A program made the position numbers and the translations under genes. This document shows, piece after piece, positions 10,936 to 23,048 of a DNA stretch of 64,000 nt. Source of the stretch: Channallabes apus (lineage: Eukaryota > Chordata > Actinopteri > Siluriformes > Clariidae); NCBI GenBank assembly GCA_030522415.1, contig CM060112.1, forward strand, positions 8,071,001 through 8,135,000, in the 5' to 3' direction. The notes under the pieces were generated by a model. The model was not told where the DNA came from. It was given only the letters and a program-made list of their open reading frames with translations, and made no database searches. Within the stretch, counting starts at the first letter, position 1. The number at the start of each line of letters is the position of its first letter.

Positions 10936-11494
10936 CGTGCTAAATTCAGATGTTGCACTGAAATTATAGGCTAGGCTTACAGCTAGGGTCAGAGGTTATG
11001 TTTTGACCTTTTTTTGGACTTGGATCTTATAATTAGATTTTGCCTGGAATGATATCTCATGTCATTGATTCAGTTATAATAATGGTTTCAATTTGCTACA
11101 AAGAAACCAGAACACAATGTTTAGGATACAGCAGACATTTCCATTGTAAAAAAAAAAAAATTACAAACTTTACGTCTGCTTGTTACAAAACACTGACACT
11201 GGAGACTCCATTAAATGTTAAGGCTTATTTCTTTCTTTCTTTATTTATTTTAAATGGATTTTATTTTACAGCCCTTCTTCCAGGTAAAGCAGAACAGGTT
11301 TTATGCCAGATGCCCATCCTGATGCAACCCTTTCCAATTTATCTTAGGAGTGCACTGAGTCATGCAACCCTTCAACAGCTGGGGTTGGTTCCCTAACTGT
11401 GAATCAAACCAGGGCTGCGTCGGTGAATGTGCCACATGTTAGCCTGGAAAGAAATTCACTTTATCAGTTCGGTTTAAATGACCACAACATATTT
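10936..11494. other. No gene seen
   Basis: Contains a poly(A) run near 11148-11160 and a CTTT-rich patch near 11227-11243. No domain is recognised in the open frame at 11040-11396. Confidence 0.45.
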
Positions 11495-11730
11495 GCGAGG
11501 GGCGTTCAAGTCAAACCAGGATTTGTAATGAAATTCAGTATTTTTACCAGCCATTTTTTTATGTTTTCCCATTAAAAGAATTCCTGGAAAGTGAGTATCG
11601 CAGACGATCATGGCTCCAGTGTACTGAGAAACCTCATTCTACATTGGTGGTATCCAAGTACTAGTGAAACTCTAGTAGAAGATGATTATAGATAAATAAA
11701 GCTAGTTTTTACTCTCATAACTTTTTAAAC
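11495..11730 (+). mobile_element. Family M (mariner-like) copy 2
   Basis: It begins 'gaggggcgttcaagtcaaac', the intact left terminus of the family. It keeps 'atcatggctccagtgtactg' and the AT-rich tail but has lost most of the middle. Confidence 0.45.
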
Positions 11731-11777
11731 TCTATGTATACTGTATATGGTATTTTTACTTAATTAGATTGGTTAGG

Positions 11778-12070
11778 GGCGGCACGGTGGTGTAGTGGTT
11801 AGCATTGTCGCCTTGCACCTCCAGGGTCCGGGTTCGATGACCGACCAGTCTCTGTGTGCATGGAGTTTGCATGTTCTCCCCGTGCTTGGTGGGTTTCCTC
11901 CCACAGTCCAAAGATATGTAGGTTAGGTTAACTGGCATTCCCAAATTTCCCGCAGTGTGTCTGTGTGTATGTGTGTGTACCCTGACTCGTGCCCTAAGCC
12001 TCCTGGGATAGGCTCCAGGTCCCCGCGACCCTGAATACAGGATAAAGCGGTATAGAAGCTGAGTGAATGA
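11778..12070 (+). mobile_element. SINE-1 copy, internally shortened
   Basis: It has the complete tRNA-like head, then a deletion that removes one of the 'gggtttcctccggg' segments, then the common body and a GAATGA-type tail. Confidence 0.85.
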
Positions 12071-12497
12071 GTAGATTGGTTAATTGGCTTCAAATAGGTC
12101 TTGTAACCTCATTATGTGTTATATCACCTTCATGTCATGTAACATTCCCAACTCCTTTAAAACAATGGTTATTAGCAATAAATTATACTTAACATTGATG
12201 CCAAACTTTATATTGTAACCGGATTAGGATTCAAAACATGCATTTATTACAAAACCCTGATTAATTCCGTTGTTTGCTGAGTATGGTTACGCTCTTCTTT
12301 AGCTGCCATGTTTACTCTGCCATCTTTAAATCTGGTTTCCTCAGGTCACTGAGGACACAGCGGAACAGTTAATCATTAAAACCCTGTTTGCCGATCCTCT
12401 CAGTATAACTTTATTATATGGACAGCTGACAAATCAGCACAGAATTACACTGTGTCTAGAGAACGCCAACTGTTGTGTTTTTTTTTTCCCCTAACAG
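12071..12497. other. No gene seen
   Basis: Unique-looking DNA. A strong splice-acceptor-like polypyrimidine tract ends at 12497 (see the next entry). Confidence 0.45.
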
Positions 12498-12570
12498 GAG
12501 GAAAGTAGGAAGAAGAACAGAACACCATCTGCTCGATCTGAGCCAGGAGTCAGAGAAATCTCTGCTACAG
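12498..12570 (+). other. Possible host exon A (73 nt)
   Basis: A run of T and C followed by 'ccctaacag' precedes the block, and 'acag|gtgtgt' follows it, so both splice signals fit consensus. Two of the three frames are open across all 73 nt; the one that skips the first base reads RKVGRRTEHHLLDLSQ and on. It is phase-compatible with candidate exon B at 13686-13758. I do not recognise the protein. Short open stretches with splice-like edges also arise by chance, so this is a hint only. Confidence 0.22.
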
Positions 12571-13621
12571 GTGTGTGACAAGGACATGTCTCAAAACACA
12601 AGCCGTTATCTCTCTCTGACGATCTCTTATCTCTCTTAAAGCGATCTCTAGCCTGAAACCATTGTTTTTCTCGGGTTTTCTACTCGAACTCAGCTTAACA
12701 CACATTCGGTGAGGATAAACTCTTATCTTTTTTTAAACCATTTGTTAATGATGCATAAACATTTGTTTGGAGCACAAAAACAGTCAAACTGTATCGATGA
12801 TAATGAAGCATGATGAAGAGATGCTAATGTATACATTATTGTACTTTATCTTTTTTATTTAAATGCATACTTTAACGAGCAAGCAAGAAAACTGGAGAGT
12901 TATCAGACGGAACAAAATAAATTGCTCTGCAATCTAATTTATTACATCTACCTCTTTACACTTGCTTGCCAGCTGACATAAAGATACAAGAGATTTGATC
13001 ATTTTCTACCCGCTGCCATAGAGACTGAAGCTCAACATCTGGTGAACCATGGTCTGAAAAGAAAAAAAAAGAAAGAAAGAAGAGAATCACCTGCTCAAGT
13101 CGAGCATTCGAAACACCGTTTCAAATCTCATGCGCTTTTGAAAACAAATTACCTAAGCAGTCACAAAGTGGTGGAGATGGATTAAAGTGCAGACTTTTAA
13201 TTAAAGAAAATAAATAAAAAAAAAAGGGGGAAATTCAATGATCGTAAACAGACATACGTAGAGGAAAGAGATAGGGGAAACAGATCAGGCTATATACAAT
13301 AGAACAGACACTTAATCACTAAACAAGCAAAACTCCGAGCTTAAAATAACGAAAGGGAAAAGCATCAAGAGAGCATAGACCAGGGTCATGTGATTTGTAG
13401 TCGCCGGATGTGACTTGATGGGAAATGCAGTTCAGTGTAACCACAGCAAAAATAACGCTGATGCGACGGAACCTGCACACAAAGTGTGACTTTCACCCCC
13501 GCCAAGGATAAGTGGCATCCCGAGTGAATGACATGTACATGAGTTAAATTTTTACACATCCCTGAGACAACTTCATTCCTTTATTGCTTATGGCAGCTAT
13601 GACCAGTTGTTCCAACCCCAG

Positions 13622-13623
<2 letters not shown>
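12571..13623. other. No gene seen
   Basis: Possibly intronic if exons A and B are real. It includes purine-rich patches near 13060-13085 and 13204-13230. No repeat family is recognised. Confidence 0.4.

Positions 13624-13670
<47 letters not shown>
13624..13670 (+). repeat. (CT)n microsatellite
   Basis: About 46 bp of CT repeats. It ends 15 nt before a splice-acceptor-like 'catag' and could serve as its polypyrimidine tract. Confidence 0.95.
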
Positions 13671-13674
<4 letters not shown>

Positions 13675-13685
13675 GTCTTTCATAG

Positions 13686-13758
13686 AGACAAAGACAAAAA
13701 CACAGCGTGCCAGGCCGCAGAGAAACGTCGGACCTGATGGAAGATGGAAAACCTACTG
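13686..13758 (+). other. Possible host exon B (73 nt)
   Basis: The acceptor is '(CT)n..gtctgtctttcatag' and the donor is 'ctactg|gtacag'. The first frame is open throughout and reads RQRQKHSVPGRRETSDLMED and on, starting in phase 0, which joins in frame to exon A ending in phase 0. The protein is unrecognised. RNA evidence would be needed. Confidence 0.22.
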
Positions 13759-13910
13759 GTACAGAGCATTGACAACTTTAATAAGCTATATTTAAGATCC
13801 ATGCGGATATTCAGTACAACATCATGACCCAGAGTGTAATATTGCTTTTATACCACAGCTCCATAAACACGTTTACTATCAACAGATTATGACTTGTTTA
13901 TTTATTTGAC

Positions 13911-14140
13911 AGTTAGCACTGTCGCCTTGGTGGGTTTCCTCCGGGTACTCCGGTTTCCTCCCGCAGTCCAAAGACCTGCAGAAGACCACACGGTGTGTGA
14001 ATGAGTGTACTGTATGTGTGTGTGCCCTGCGATGGATTGGCACCCTGTCCAGGGTGTACCCCGGCTCATGCCCCAAGTCTCCTGGGATAGGCTCCAGGCC
14101 CCCGTGACCCTGAATACAGGATATAGACGATGAGTGAGTA
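13911..14140 (+). mobile_element. SINE-1 copy with internal deletion
   Basis: 'gttagcactgtcgcct' of the head is joined directly to 'tggtgggtttcctcc', so the B box and the segment after it are missing. The body and tail are recognisable. Confidence 0.75.
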
Positions 14141-15179
14141 TTTATTTAACTGCTTATTTTTCCTCCACCAACATATAACCTTCTGTGAACGGCGAACAAC
14201 AGTCAGCAACTGTGCATTATGTAGGGTATACAATCTCTTGTTCCACACACTAAGTAGTGCCCTTGATCAGGGGTTAGAGAAGGATTTGGGATTCAGCCCT
14301 GTGTTAGAAGCTAGCTAACAACACGGAAGGTTCAGAGGCAATTCGGAATGACTGAGAAGTGTTATTTAATAACATTATCAGATGGGTTTTCTGGCTGAAA
14401 GTGCTTCCATGACTGGTTTGTGTTTGTGGGTTTTGGCAGGCAGCTGATCTCCCCACTCTCCAGTACTGCAAACTGTACAGATCTACTTTCACCCATGCTG
14501 ATGACCAACAGTTGGTGTAATTAACAGTTACACTCATGATGTAGAGTTAAACCATATAGTTAAACAACCCAGTGCTGTTATGCTCAATATCAGCACTCGT
14601 GAAATGCCTCTCATCCAATCAGATTACTTGGTCGGATCTACTGTAATTGTTATATAATACAGTGCATCAATGAATTCTGATATTTCTTTGTTTAATAACA
14701 AGATGTAATCTTTATGTGATAATGATTAGCTGTAGATCATTAAGGAGAGTCCTCCATCCAAGCCTCTGTGAACATATTGTCAGAGCTGCGGCCATAGAAA
14801 GTAAATCAGGACCTTCAGATTTGGAGAATTATACAGCACTGAGGTATAATGTGGGCTGCTGCTTTCACATTTACTGGTGTATAAAAAGAAAAAAAAAAGG
14901 TAAAAAGCTCAGAAACCCAAAAGAGACATAAACCATGACCTTCAGTTCGGCATTTACAGGGAAAGCACACACATTTAAGTGTTTTTCTGTGCCTGTATGG
15001 CCGAGTGTAGGTGCACAACCAAATCCCTCATGTGTTTAAAGTAACTGTTATACACTCACGTTTTACACCACATCACATCACAACACCAGAGTGTCCTGTG
15101 TTATTGTTTCTATCAGGTCCATTACACAACACGGTTATATCAGTGTCCATTCTCAGAGACGGATGAGCAGATACACTCT

Positions 15180-15215
<36 letters not shown>

Positions 15216-16029
15216 ACTCCTGCACACACATGCCAACACACGCCATAAAGCATGATGACAGAGAAACAGAGCAGAACAAAAGTGAAAGAAGGGGTAAGAG
15301 TAGAGGAGACAAAGACATGGAGAGAAAAGGTGAGGGACAGAAAGAGACAGGGATGGGACTCACAGAGATGGAGACAATATACATTATTTAACATCGGCCT
15401 GACAGTGCTTTTTCAGCGGACAGTCTAACTCAGTTCAGTTCAAATGACTTGTACCTCTTTATGTACCCTCAGTTTCCTGCAGTACCACGTGACCCAGTCT
15501 AGGATATGTGGGCGGAGTTAAAGAGGTCTGAATATGACCTGGAAAAAATAAAAAACGTCTCAAAATGTCTAAAGTAGGCAAATAGTGATATTCACCAATA
15601 TATCAATAGATTCATAAAAAAAAAAATAAAAAAAATAGAGAGAACCACACACAATTAGGAAAGTACATTAACTAAAAAAAAAAAAATAATTAAATAAAGA
15701 AAGTGAAAGACCATGACTAAAAGGGACAAATTTAGGAACTCAAAAAAGAAGGAAGAAAAAAAAGGGAGCAATTAAGCAGGAAAAAATTAAAGAAAGACAA
15801 AGAAAGAACCTTTGGGGGCTGAATCTACCTCCATCTCTTCCATCTCTCTGAAATTATTCAGATCAAGATGGTTTTTGGAATTATTTTTGTCTGTCTGTTT
15901 GGGTATGCATCATGTAAAAATTTAAAATTTAAAATTTTATGATTATGGCTTACAGTTTATTAAAACCCAAAATTCAATATATATATTTTTTTTAAGTTCA
16001 TGGTGTTAGACTCTAAGTAGCTAATTAAC
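14141..16029. other. Mostly unique DNA, no gene seen
   Basis: Contains (CA)n at about 15190-15218, several A-rich patches between 15600 and 15800, and an AT-rich segment near 15920-15990. No coding region is supported. Confidence 0.5.
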
Positions 16030-16790
16030 TCAAACTTTCTCTATCTGATTCAGTAGGTTAGACAATCATGGAGAAGTCACAAAAGGTCATTGCTACAGAA
16101 TCTGGCTGTTCACAGCGTGCTGGATCCAAGCACATGAAGGAAAATTGAATGGGAAAAAAATCATGGGGGTTTGTGAAAGATTTAACCGGAGTGGATAGAA
16201 GCTGGAGTCAGTGCTTCAAGAGCCACCACGCACAGACGAATCCAGGACATGTCGCTACAACTGTCGTATTCCTTATGTTATGGCACTCTTGAACTAGAGA
16301 CAAAATCAGAGGTGGGCTAAGGACAAAAAGAACTGGACTGTTTCTCAATGGGACAAAGTCCCCTTTTCAGATGAAAGTCAATTTTGAGTTTCATTTGGAA
16401 ATCATGGTCCCAAAGTCTGGAGGAAGAGAGGAGAGGCACAGGGTCTAAGTTGCTTGAGGTCCAGTGTAAAGTTTGGGAAGCTATGTCATCTGCTGGTGTT
16501 GGTCCACTGTGTTTGATCAGGTCCAAGGTCAGCGCAGCCTTCTACCAGGAAGTTTTAGAGCACTTCATGCTTCCCTCAGCTTTATGGAGATGCTGATTTC
16601 ATTTTCCAGCAGGACTTGGCATCTGCTTACACTGTCGAAAGTTACTAATACCTGGCTTAAGGACCATGATATCCCTGTGCTTAATTGGCCAGCAAACTCG
16701 CCCAACCTGAACCTACAGGTATGGGGTATTGTGATCAGGGAGGAGCGAGACACCAGACACAACAACACAGGAGAGAAATAAATCCTTGTT
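16030..16790 (+). pseudogene. Tc1-type transposase relic
   Basis: Conceptual translation gives pieces of a Tc1 transposase in changing frames: a W..KVPFSDES-like region near 16340-16380 (first aspartate motif), YQEVLEHFML near 16540-16575, a decayed second motif near 16600, and WPANSPNLN near 16686-16710 (third motif). It is related to the minus-strand fragment at 23612-24181. Indels disrupt every domain. Confidence 0.6.
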
Positions 16791-16889
16791 CATTCTGTGT
16801 GTAATGAATCTATATAATATATATAAGTTTCACTTTTTGGATTAATTACTGAAATAAATAAACCTTTTGATTTATTGAGATGCACCTGC

Positions 16890-16891
<2 letters not shown>

Positions 16892-16921
<30 letters not shown>
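16892..16921 (+). repeat. (GT)n microsatellite
   Basis: About 30 bp of GT repeats. Confidence 0.9.
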
Positions 16922-16922
<1 letters not shown>

Positions 16923-16976
16923 ATGAGGGCCTCTGTTTGTTATACAGTTGTAAATATGGGTAATGCGAGAGTATAT

Positions 16977-17110
16977 TCATTCATCATTCATTCATTCATC
17001 TTCTATACCGCTTTATCCTGTATTTAGGGTCGCGGGGACCTGGAGCCTATCCCAGGAGACTTCGGGCACTAGGCGGGGTACACCCTGGACAGCGTGCCAA
17101 TCCATCGCAG

Positions 17111-17143
<33 letters not shown>

Positions 17144-17362
17144 TCACACACTATGGTCAATTTGGGAACGCCAATTAGCCTAATCTGCATATCTTTGGAC
17201 TGTGGGAGGAAACCGGAGTACCCGGTGGAAACCCACCAAGCACGGGGAGAACATGCAAACTCCATGCACACAGAGACGGGAATCGAGCCTGGCCGGGGAA
17301 TCGAACCCAGACCCTGGAGGTGCAAGGCGACAGTGCTAACCACTACACCACCGTGCCGCCAC
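16977..17362 (-). mobile_element. SINE-1 copy with 12-bp target duplication
   Basis: It is a full-length minus-strand copy: (ATTC)n tail on the left, tRNA-like head ending 'caccaccgtgccgcc' on the right. GCGAGAGTATAT flanks both sides (16965-16976, 17363-17374). It contains a (CA)n run. Confidence 0.9.
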
Positions 17363-17401
17363 GCGAGAGTATATATATACATATATATACTCTCACATTA
17401 C

Positions 17402-17402
<1 letters not shown>

Positions 17403-17474
<72 letters not shown>
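17403..17474 (+). repeat. (TA)n microsatellite abutting Tc1 copy A
   Basis: Near-perfect TA repeats end exactly where the Tc1 terminus begins. A shorter TA run follows the other terminus (19481-19491), so the element probably inserted inside the microsatellite. Confidence 0.95.
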
Positions 17475-17477
<3 letters not shown>

Positions 17478-17852
17478 GTGTGAAAAACTATTTGCCCCCA
17501 TCCTGATTTCTTATTCTTTTGCATGTTCGTCAAACTTAAATGTTTCTGCTCATCAAACACCGTTAACTATTAGTCAAAGATAACATAATTGAACACAAAA
17601 TGCAGTTTTTAAATGAAGGTTTACGTTATTAAGGGAGAAAAAAAAACTCCAAATCTACATGGCCCTGTGTGAAAAAGTGATTGCCCCCCTTGTTAAAAAA
17701 TAACTTAACTGTGGTTTATCACACCTGAGTTCAATTTCTGTAGTCACCCCCAGGCCTGATTACTGCCACACCTGTTTCAATCAAGAAATCACTTAAATAG
17801 GAGCTACCTGACACAGAGAAGTAGACCAAAAGCACCTCAAAAGCTGGACATC

Positions 17853-19263
17853 ATGCGAAGATCCAAAGAAATTCAGGAACAAATGAGAACAAAAGTAATT
17901 GAGATCTATCAGTCTGGTAAAGGTTATAAAGCCATTTCTAAAGCTTTGGGACTCCAGCGAACCACAGTGAGAGCCATTATCCACAAATGGCAAAAACATG
18001 GAACAGTGGCGAACCTTCCCAGGAGTGGCGGCCGACCAAAATTACCCCAAGAGCACAGAGACAACTCATCCGAGAGGCCACAAAAGACCCCAGGACAACA
18101 TCTAAAGAACTGCAGGCCTCACTTGCCTCAATTAAGGTCAGTGTTCACGACTCCACCATAAGAAAGAGACTGGGCAAAAACGGCCTGCATGGCAGATTTC
18201 CAAGGCGCAAACCACTTTTAAGCAAAAAGAACATTAAGGCTCGTCTCAATTTTGCTAAAAAACATCTCAATGATTGCCAAGACTTTTGGGAAAATACCTT
18301 GTGGACCGACGAGACAAAAGTTGAACTTTTTGGAAGGTGCGTGTCCCGTTACATCTGGCGTAAAAGTAACACAGCATTTCAGAAAAAGAACATCATACCA
18401 ACAGTAAAATATGTGATGGTCTGGGGTTGTTTTGCTGCTTCAGGACCTGGAAGGCTTGCTGTGATAGATGGAACCATGAATTGTACTGGCGGCACGGTGG
18501 TGTAGTGGTTAGCACTGTCGCCTTGCACCTCCAGGGTCTGGTTTCGATTCCCCGGCCAGGCTCGATTCCAGTCTCTGTGTGCATGGAGTTTGCATGTTCT
18601 CCCCGTGGTTGGTGGGTTTCCTCCGGGTACTCCGGTTTCCTCCCACAGTCCAAAGATATGCAGGTTAGGCTAATTGGCGTTCCTAAATTGCCCGTAGTGT
18701 GTGATTGGGTGTGTGAGTATGTGTTTGTGTATGTGTGTGTGCCCTGCGATGGATTGGCACCCTGTCCAGGGTGTACCCCGCCTAGTGCCCGAAGTCTCCT
18801 GGGATAGGCTCCAGGTCCCCCGTGACCCTGAACACAGGATTAAGCGGTATAGAAAATGAATGAAAATGAATGAATGAATTCTACTGTCTACCAAAACATC
18901 CTGAAGGAGAATATCCGGCCATCTGTTCGTCAACTCAAGCTGAAGTGATCTTGGGTGCTGCAGCAGGACAATGACCCAAAACACACCAGCAAATCCACCT
19001 CTGAATGGCTGAAGAAAAACAAAATGAAGACTTTGGAGTGGCCTAGGTCACAAAGTCCTGACCTGAATCCTATTGAGATGTTGTGGCATGACATTATAAA
19101 GGCGGTTCATGCTAGAAAACCCTCAAATAAAGCTGAATTACAACAATTCTGCAAAGATGAGTGGGCCAAAATTCCTCCAGAGCGCTGTAAAAGACTCGTT
19201 GCAAGTTATCGCAAACGCTTGATTTCAGTTATTGCTTCTAAGGGTGGCCCAACCAGTTATTAG
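17853..19263 (+). pseudogene. Tc1 transposase (DD34E), broken
   Basis: It would cut and paste the element between its inverted repeats at TA sites in the nucleus. The N-terminal paired-type DNA-binding region (helix-turn-helix, residues about 1-110) ends in a GRPTK-type linker. Here a missing base in that linker ('agtggcggccg' against 'agtggccggccg' in copy B) shifts the frame. Catalytic motifs are still seen: [13 protein letters not shown] and NPIEMLW. Further damage: a 12-bp loss of the GGGS stretch before VMVWGC, the SINE insertion at 18488-18875, a CGA-to-TGA stop just after the SINE, and a small insertion before SPDLNP. It cannot encode an enzyme. Confidence 0.92.
18488..18875 (+). mobile_element. 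SINE-1 copy inserted in Tc1 copy A
   Basis: It is a full-length copy from the tRNA-like head to the (GAAT)n tail. The flanks are gaattgtact (18478-18487) and gaattctact (18876-18885), a 10-bp target duplication with one change. Copies B and C lack it, so the SINE came after the Tc1. Confidence 0.93.
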
Positions 19264-19491
19264 GTTCAGGGGGCAATTACTTTTTCACACAGGGCCATGT
19301 AGCTTTGGATTTTTTTTCTCCCTAAATAATAAAGCCCCTCATTTAAAAACTGCATTTTGTGTTTACTTGTGTTATCTTTGACTAATAGTTAAATGTGTTT
19401 GATGATCAGAAACATTTTGTGTGACAAACATGCAAAAGAATAAGAAATCAGGAGGGGGCAAATAGTTTTTCACACCACTGTATATATATAC

Positions 19492-20076
19492 TACAGTGCT
19501 CCATAAGCAACATCCTTCCCACCCTATCCTGACACTTCTTCCTGCAGACACACACACACACACACACACAGTATATATACTATACTAAATGAAAGGAGAG
19601 TGATGTTTCATAATTAAAAACGTGAGAAGAGTACGTTTCTGAGCGCCGGCATGTTAAGGTCGTGAGGAGTTATTTTTTCCCTTCAGCCTCGTCTTTGCTC
19701 CTTGACACCTAAACTAACACTAAGTGAAAATCTTCAGCACTAAATGAAACAGAACATACGCTCAGAGCGCATACACCATACTTGTTTGGCTGCAGCTGGA
19801 ACATCTGCGGTTAAGCGCCCTTTAAAAGCAGTAGATGTTGTTTAATGCTGTAGGTGTTAATTCAGCATTTGGGACGTGGCTGCTGTTGTTCATGTGGTAA
19901 TGCGCTGATATTTCTCAGGATTGCCAGCCTGAATCTCTGCAGCTTGATGTTGCACATTTGTTCTTATCTGTAGTTTGGTGTTTATTTTTGGCTGATAAGC
20001 CTGTACACGTGCGGCTTATCTACCGCACCATACACTGTTATTCAAATTATAACTGACAACACGCCAGGTGGGTCAG

Positions 20077-20114
<38 letters not shown>

Positions 20115-20348
20115 TCAGAGAAAAAATTACCAATATTAATACTTTAATTATTTATACTTATACTAATAGGCGTACTGAAATGGTTAACACTGAGAGTGTT
20201 ACCGAGCAAGACCATGAGTGTTTTCTCTACTGATTGGACAGAAGGTTAATAATTCTTTTTTTTTTTTTATGCATCGCTGATCATTTCTATTGCCAGAACA
20301 ACTCTTTAGAATAATTAATGTACAACATTTAGATAATGTAATAGAATA
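19492..20348. other. No gene seen
   Basis: Contains (CA)n at 19550-19570 and (AG)n at 20079-20108. The rest looks unique. Confidence 0.5.
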
Positions 20349-20356
20349 ATCTAAAG

Positions 20357-23040
20357 CAGGGGTGTCAAACTCAAATAATGAGTGGGCCAAAATTTAAAAC
20401 TGAACAAAGCCGCGGGCCAAGGTTGAAAAAAATTACCTTTTAATAGGCACCCAAACAAGTTTTGCGTTGAAACTTGAACAAGCAAGGCTTACATAACTTT
20501 ATAATGACATGCAAACCCGAGTTTCATGTTTAAATATAAAAATTGAATGCCTCTTTTCTATTTGCAGCCTTCTGAGGTAAATATCAAAATAAACTTTTTT
20601 CCACAGGCTAATAAATACATTTGAAAACAAAATAACAATAATGAATGAATCGAACATTCAAGCCTTGAAGTAGCAAGAGAAGAGTGCATGAATAAAATGT
20701 TTTTGCTCAGTTTGCTACACTGATTTGCTTTAACACTGAATATGGAACAAGCCATGCTTATAGCTTAACTTAACTTAATAGTGCAAAATCAACTGTCAAA
20801 GAACAAACGAAGAAACATCAATGGCATATTAAATAACATTTAAATAAAAAACGAATGCCTCTTTTCAATTTGCTAAATATCAACATTAACTTTTTCCACT
20901 GGCTAATACATAAATCAATCATTCAGGCCTTTTTACTGTTCAGTTTGCGACACACTGATCTAACATGGTGTGTTCAAGCCAGACACCTGGCATCTTTTCT
21001 TGGATGCTAGTTCATCAGTGTCGGGGCTCAGGCTTTGAGCTGAGGCAACCTTCATTATCGAACGAAGGTGTTCATCAGTGAGACGTGCCCAGTGAGATGT
21101 TTTCGTCATCTTCATTGAGGAGAAAAGTTGCTCACATAGGTAAGTGCTGCCGAACATGGAGAGCAATTGAGCAGCTTGGGTGCGGAGCTGAGGCATTGTG
21201 TCAGGGATGTGTTGTGGAAACTGTGCGGCGCCAACAGCATCATACTTTGACTTCAGAGTGTCATCACACTGGAGTTCAATCAGCTCCATTTGAATGTTAG
21301 TTCGTGCTTTTTCCACATCGACTGCGAAGGGATTACTAAGCATTTCTGACCATCAAAGTCGCCAAATCGTCGGTTAAACTCAGCGCCGAGTACACTGAGT
21401 TTTTCAGCAAACTGTGCGCACACGGCGGTAGAGATCTGCGTATTTATGGTTTGGCAACAGGGGAAATGGCCAAGGTTTCCTTGCAGCAGCTGATTCTCCC
21501 ACAGGCAGAGTTTAGCTTTAAAAGCTTTCACTGACGAGTACATCTCGGTGATGATGCAGCCCCGCCCCTGTAGCTGCAGGTTCAGCGCAGCAAGATGGCT
21601 TGCGATGTCAGACAGAAAGGCCAGCTCACACATAAACTTTTGCTCCTGGAGTTCTGCTGTGTCCTTCCCTTTGCTTTGCAGAAACTGACATATTTCTTCA
21701 CGCAGCTCGAAAAATCTGTTCAGTACTTTTCCGCGGCTTAACCATCTCACCTCTGTGTGATACTGTGTGTCTGTGTGTTCCGAACCAAACTCTTCCAGAA
21801 AAGACTTAAACTCGCGGTGATTCAGACCTTTGGCTCTTATAAAGTTAACAACTTGTGTTACTGTGGTCATAACATGTTCCATCTTTAGGGCTTTAGCACA
21901 CAGTGACTCTTGATGTATAATGCAGTGATAAACCGATAGCTCACCTGCACAGTTCTCTTCCCGCATCTTTTCACGCATCCTGCCCACCAGACCATTCTTT
22001 TTACCACTCATCGCTGGCGCACCATCAGTGGTTAATCCCACGAGTTTATCCCACGGCAGGTTTATTTCAGTTACACATTTGCAAACCTCCTCAAAAATGT
22101 CCGTCCCTGTGGTTGTGCCATGCATGGATTTAAATCCCAAAAGCTCCTCCGTAACACACATTTTTGAGTCGACACCGCAGATGAAGACTGACAGCTGCGC
22201 AGTATCAGACGCGTCAGTGCTCTCGTCCACAGCGAGGGAAAAAGAAACAAAATCTTTCCCCTTTTCCATCAGCTGGTCATGCAGATTGGTGGCAAGATCA
22301 CATATGCGCTCCGCTATTGTGTTCCTGCTCAGGCTTACGTTTGAAAAGGCCTGTTTTTTCTCTGGGCACACTTGGTCACAAACTTTCAGCATTATCTTTT
22401 TAATAAATTCTCCCTCATTAAAGGATCGGGTTGATTTGGCGATTTCTTCTGCCACGATATAACTCGCCTTTACAGCAGCCTCGTTTTGTGCTGTGGCTTT
22501 TTTGAACATATTTTGTTGTGAAACCAACCCTCTCTTCATCTCCTCTACTTTCTGGCTCCTTTGAGTCGTGTCCAGGTCCTTGTACTTGTCCTGATGTTTC
22601 GTTTCATAGTGTCGCCTAAGGTTGTACTCCTTAGGTACTGACACGTTGGCTCCACAAACGAGACAAACAGGTCTGTCTTTCAGATACGTAAACATATATT
22701 CTGTCTCCCACCTGTCCCGAAAAGTTCTGTTTTCTCCCTTCCTTTTCGTCATTTTTGGTAGGGGTAAAACAGTGACACCTAGAGTTGTAGTATTGGGCCG
22801 CAGCACGTCTGGAAAGAACGCTGCTTGCTAGAAATCTACTGACACAAAGCTGGCGCGCCAAAACAACCGCAGAGCATTATGGGATTTGTAGTATTCGCAG
22901 TGAATGCGGTGTTACAGCAACACCGCCGCTGTATAATACCGGTGGGCCAGCTCTAATGTTAATTTGATATTGCCCCACGGGCCAAATGAAATTACACGGC
23001 AGGCCAAATTTGGCCCGCGGGCCAGAGTTTGACACCTGTG
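20357..23040 (-). mobile_element. hAT (Charlie-type) transposon, nearly complete
   Basis: The termini are caggggtgtcaaactc on the left and the complement of cacaggtgtcaaactc on the right, two differences in 16. The perfect 8-bp target duplication atctaaag lies at 20349-20356 and 23041-23048. Both features are typical of hAT elements, and CAGGGGTGTC is the classic Charlie terminus. Sub-terminal 'gcgggccaa' repeats occur at both ends. The element holds one transposase frame, broken once. Confidence 0.9.
20960..22752 (-). pseudogene. hAT transposase, one frameshift
   Basis: The family moves hAT elements by cut and paste. The same protein type is fused into vertebrate GTF2IRD2, so database names may mention that gene. 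The start chosen is the methionine of MTKRKGENR (22752). An N-terminal zinc finger (CLVCG...HYETKH, about residues 30-60) is followed by catalytic-core motifs LAVDESTDASD and GLTTDGAPAMSG. The C-terminal hAT dimerisation motif (EQLFSSMKMTKT) is present but in another frame. The switch is at about 21335-21345, after FGDFDGQK, and one missing base explains it. Apart from this, about 595 codons are open, so the copy decayed recently or comes from a young family. It is transcribed, if at all, from within the element. Confidence 0.88.
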
Positions 23041-23048
23041 ATCTAAAG

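Larger units (their letters stand above)
17475..19480 (+). mobile_element. Tc1 element copy A, interrupted by a SINE
   Basis: Long inverted repeats begin 'agtggtgtgaaaaactattt' and end with the complement. A second motif of the same kind ('gtgtgaaaaagtgattgccc') lies about 190 bp inside each end, which is the IR/DR layout known from Sleeping Beauty-type Tc1 elements. The same family recurs at 42557-49314 (copy B) and 60459-62076 (copy C). It carries one transposase pseudogene. Confidence 0.92.
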
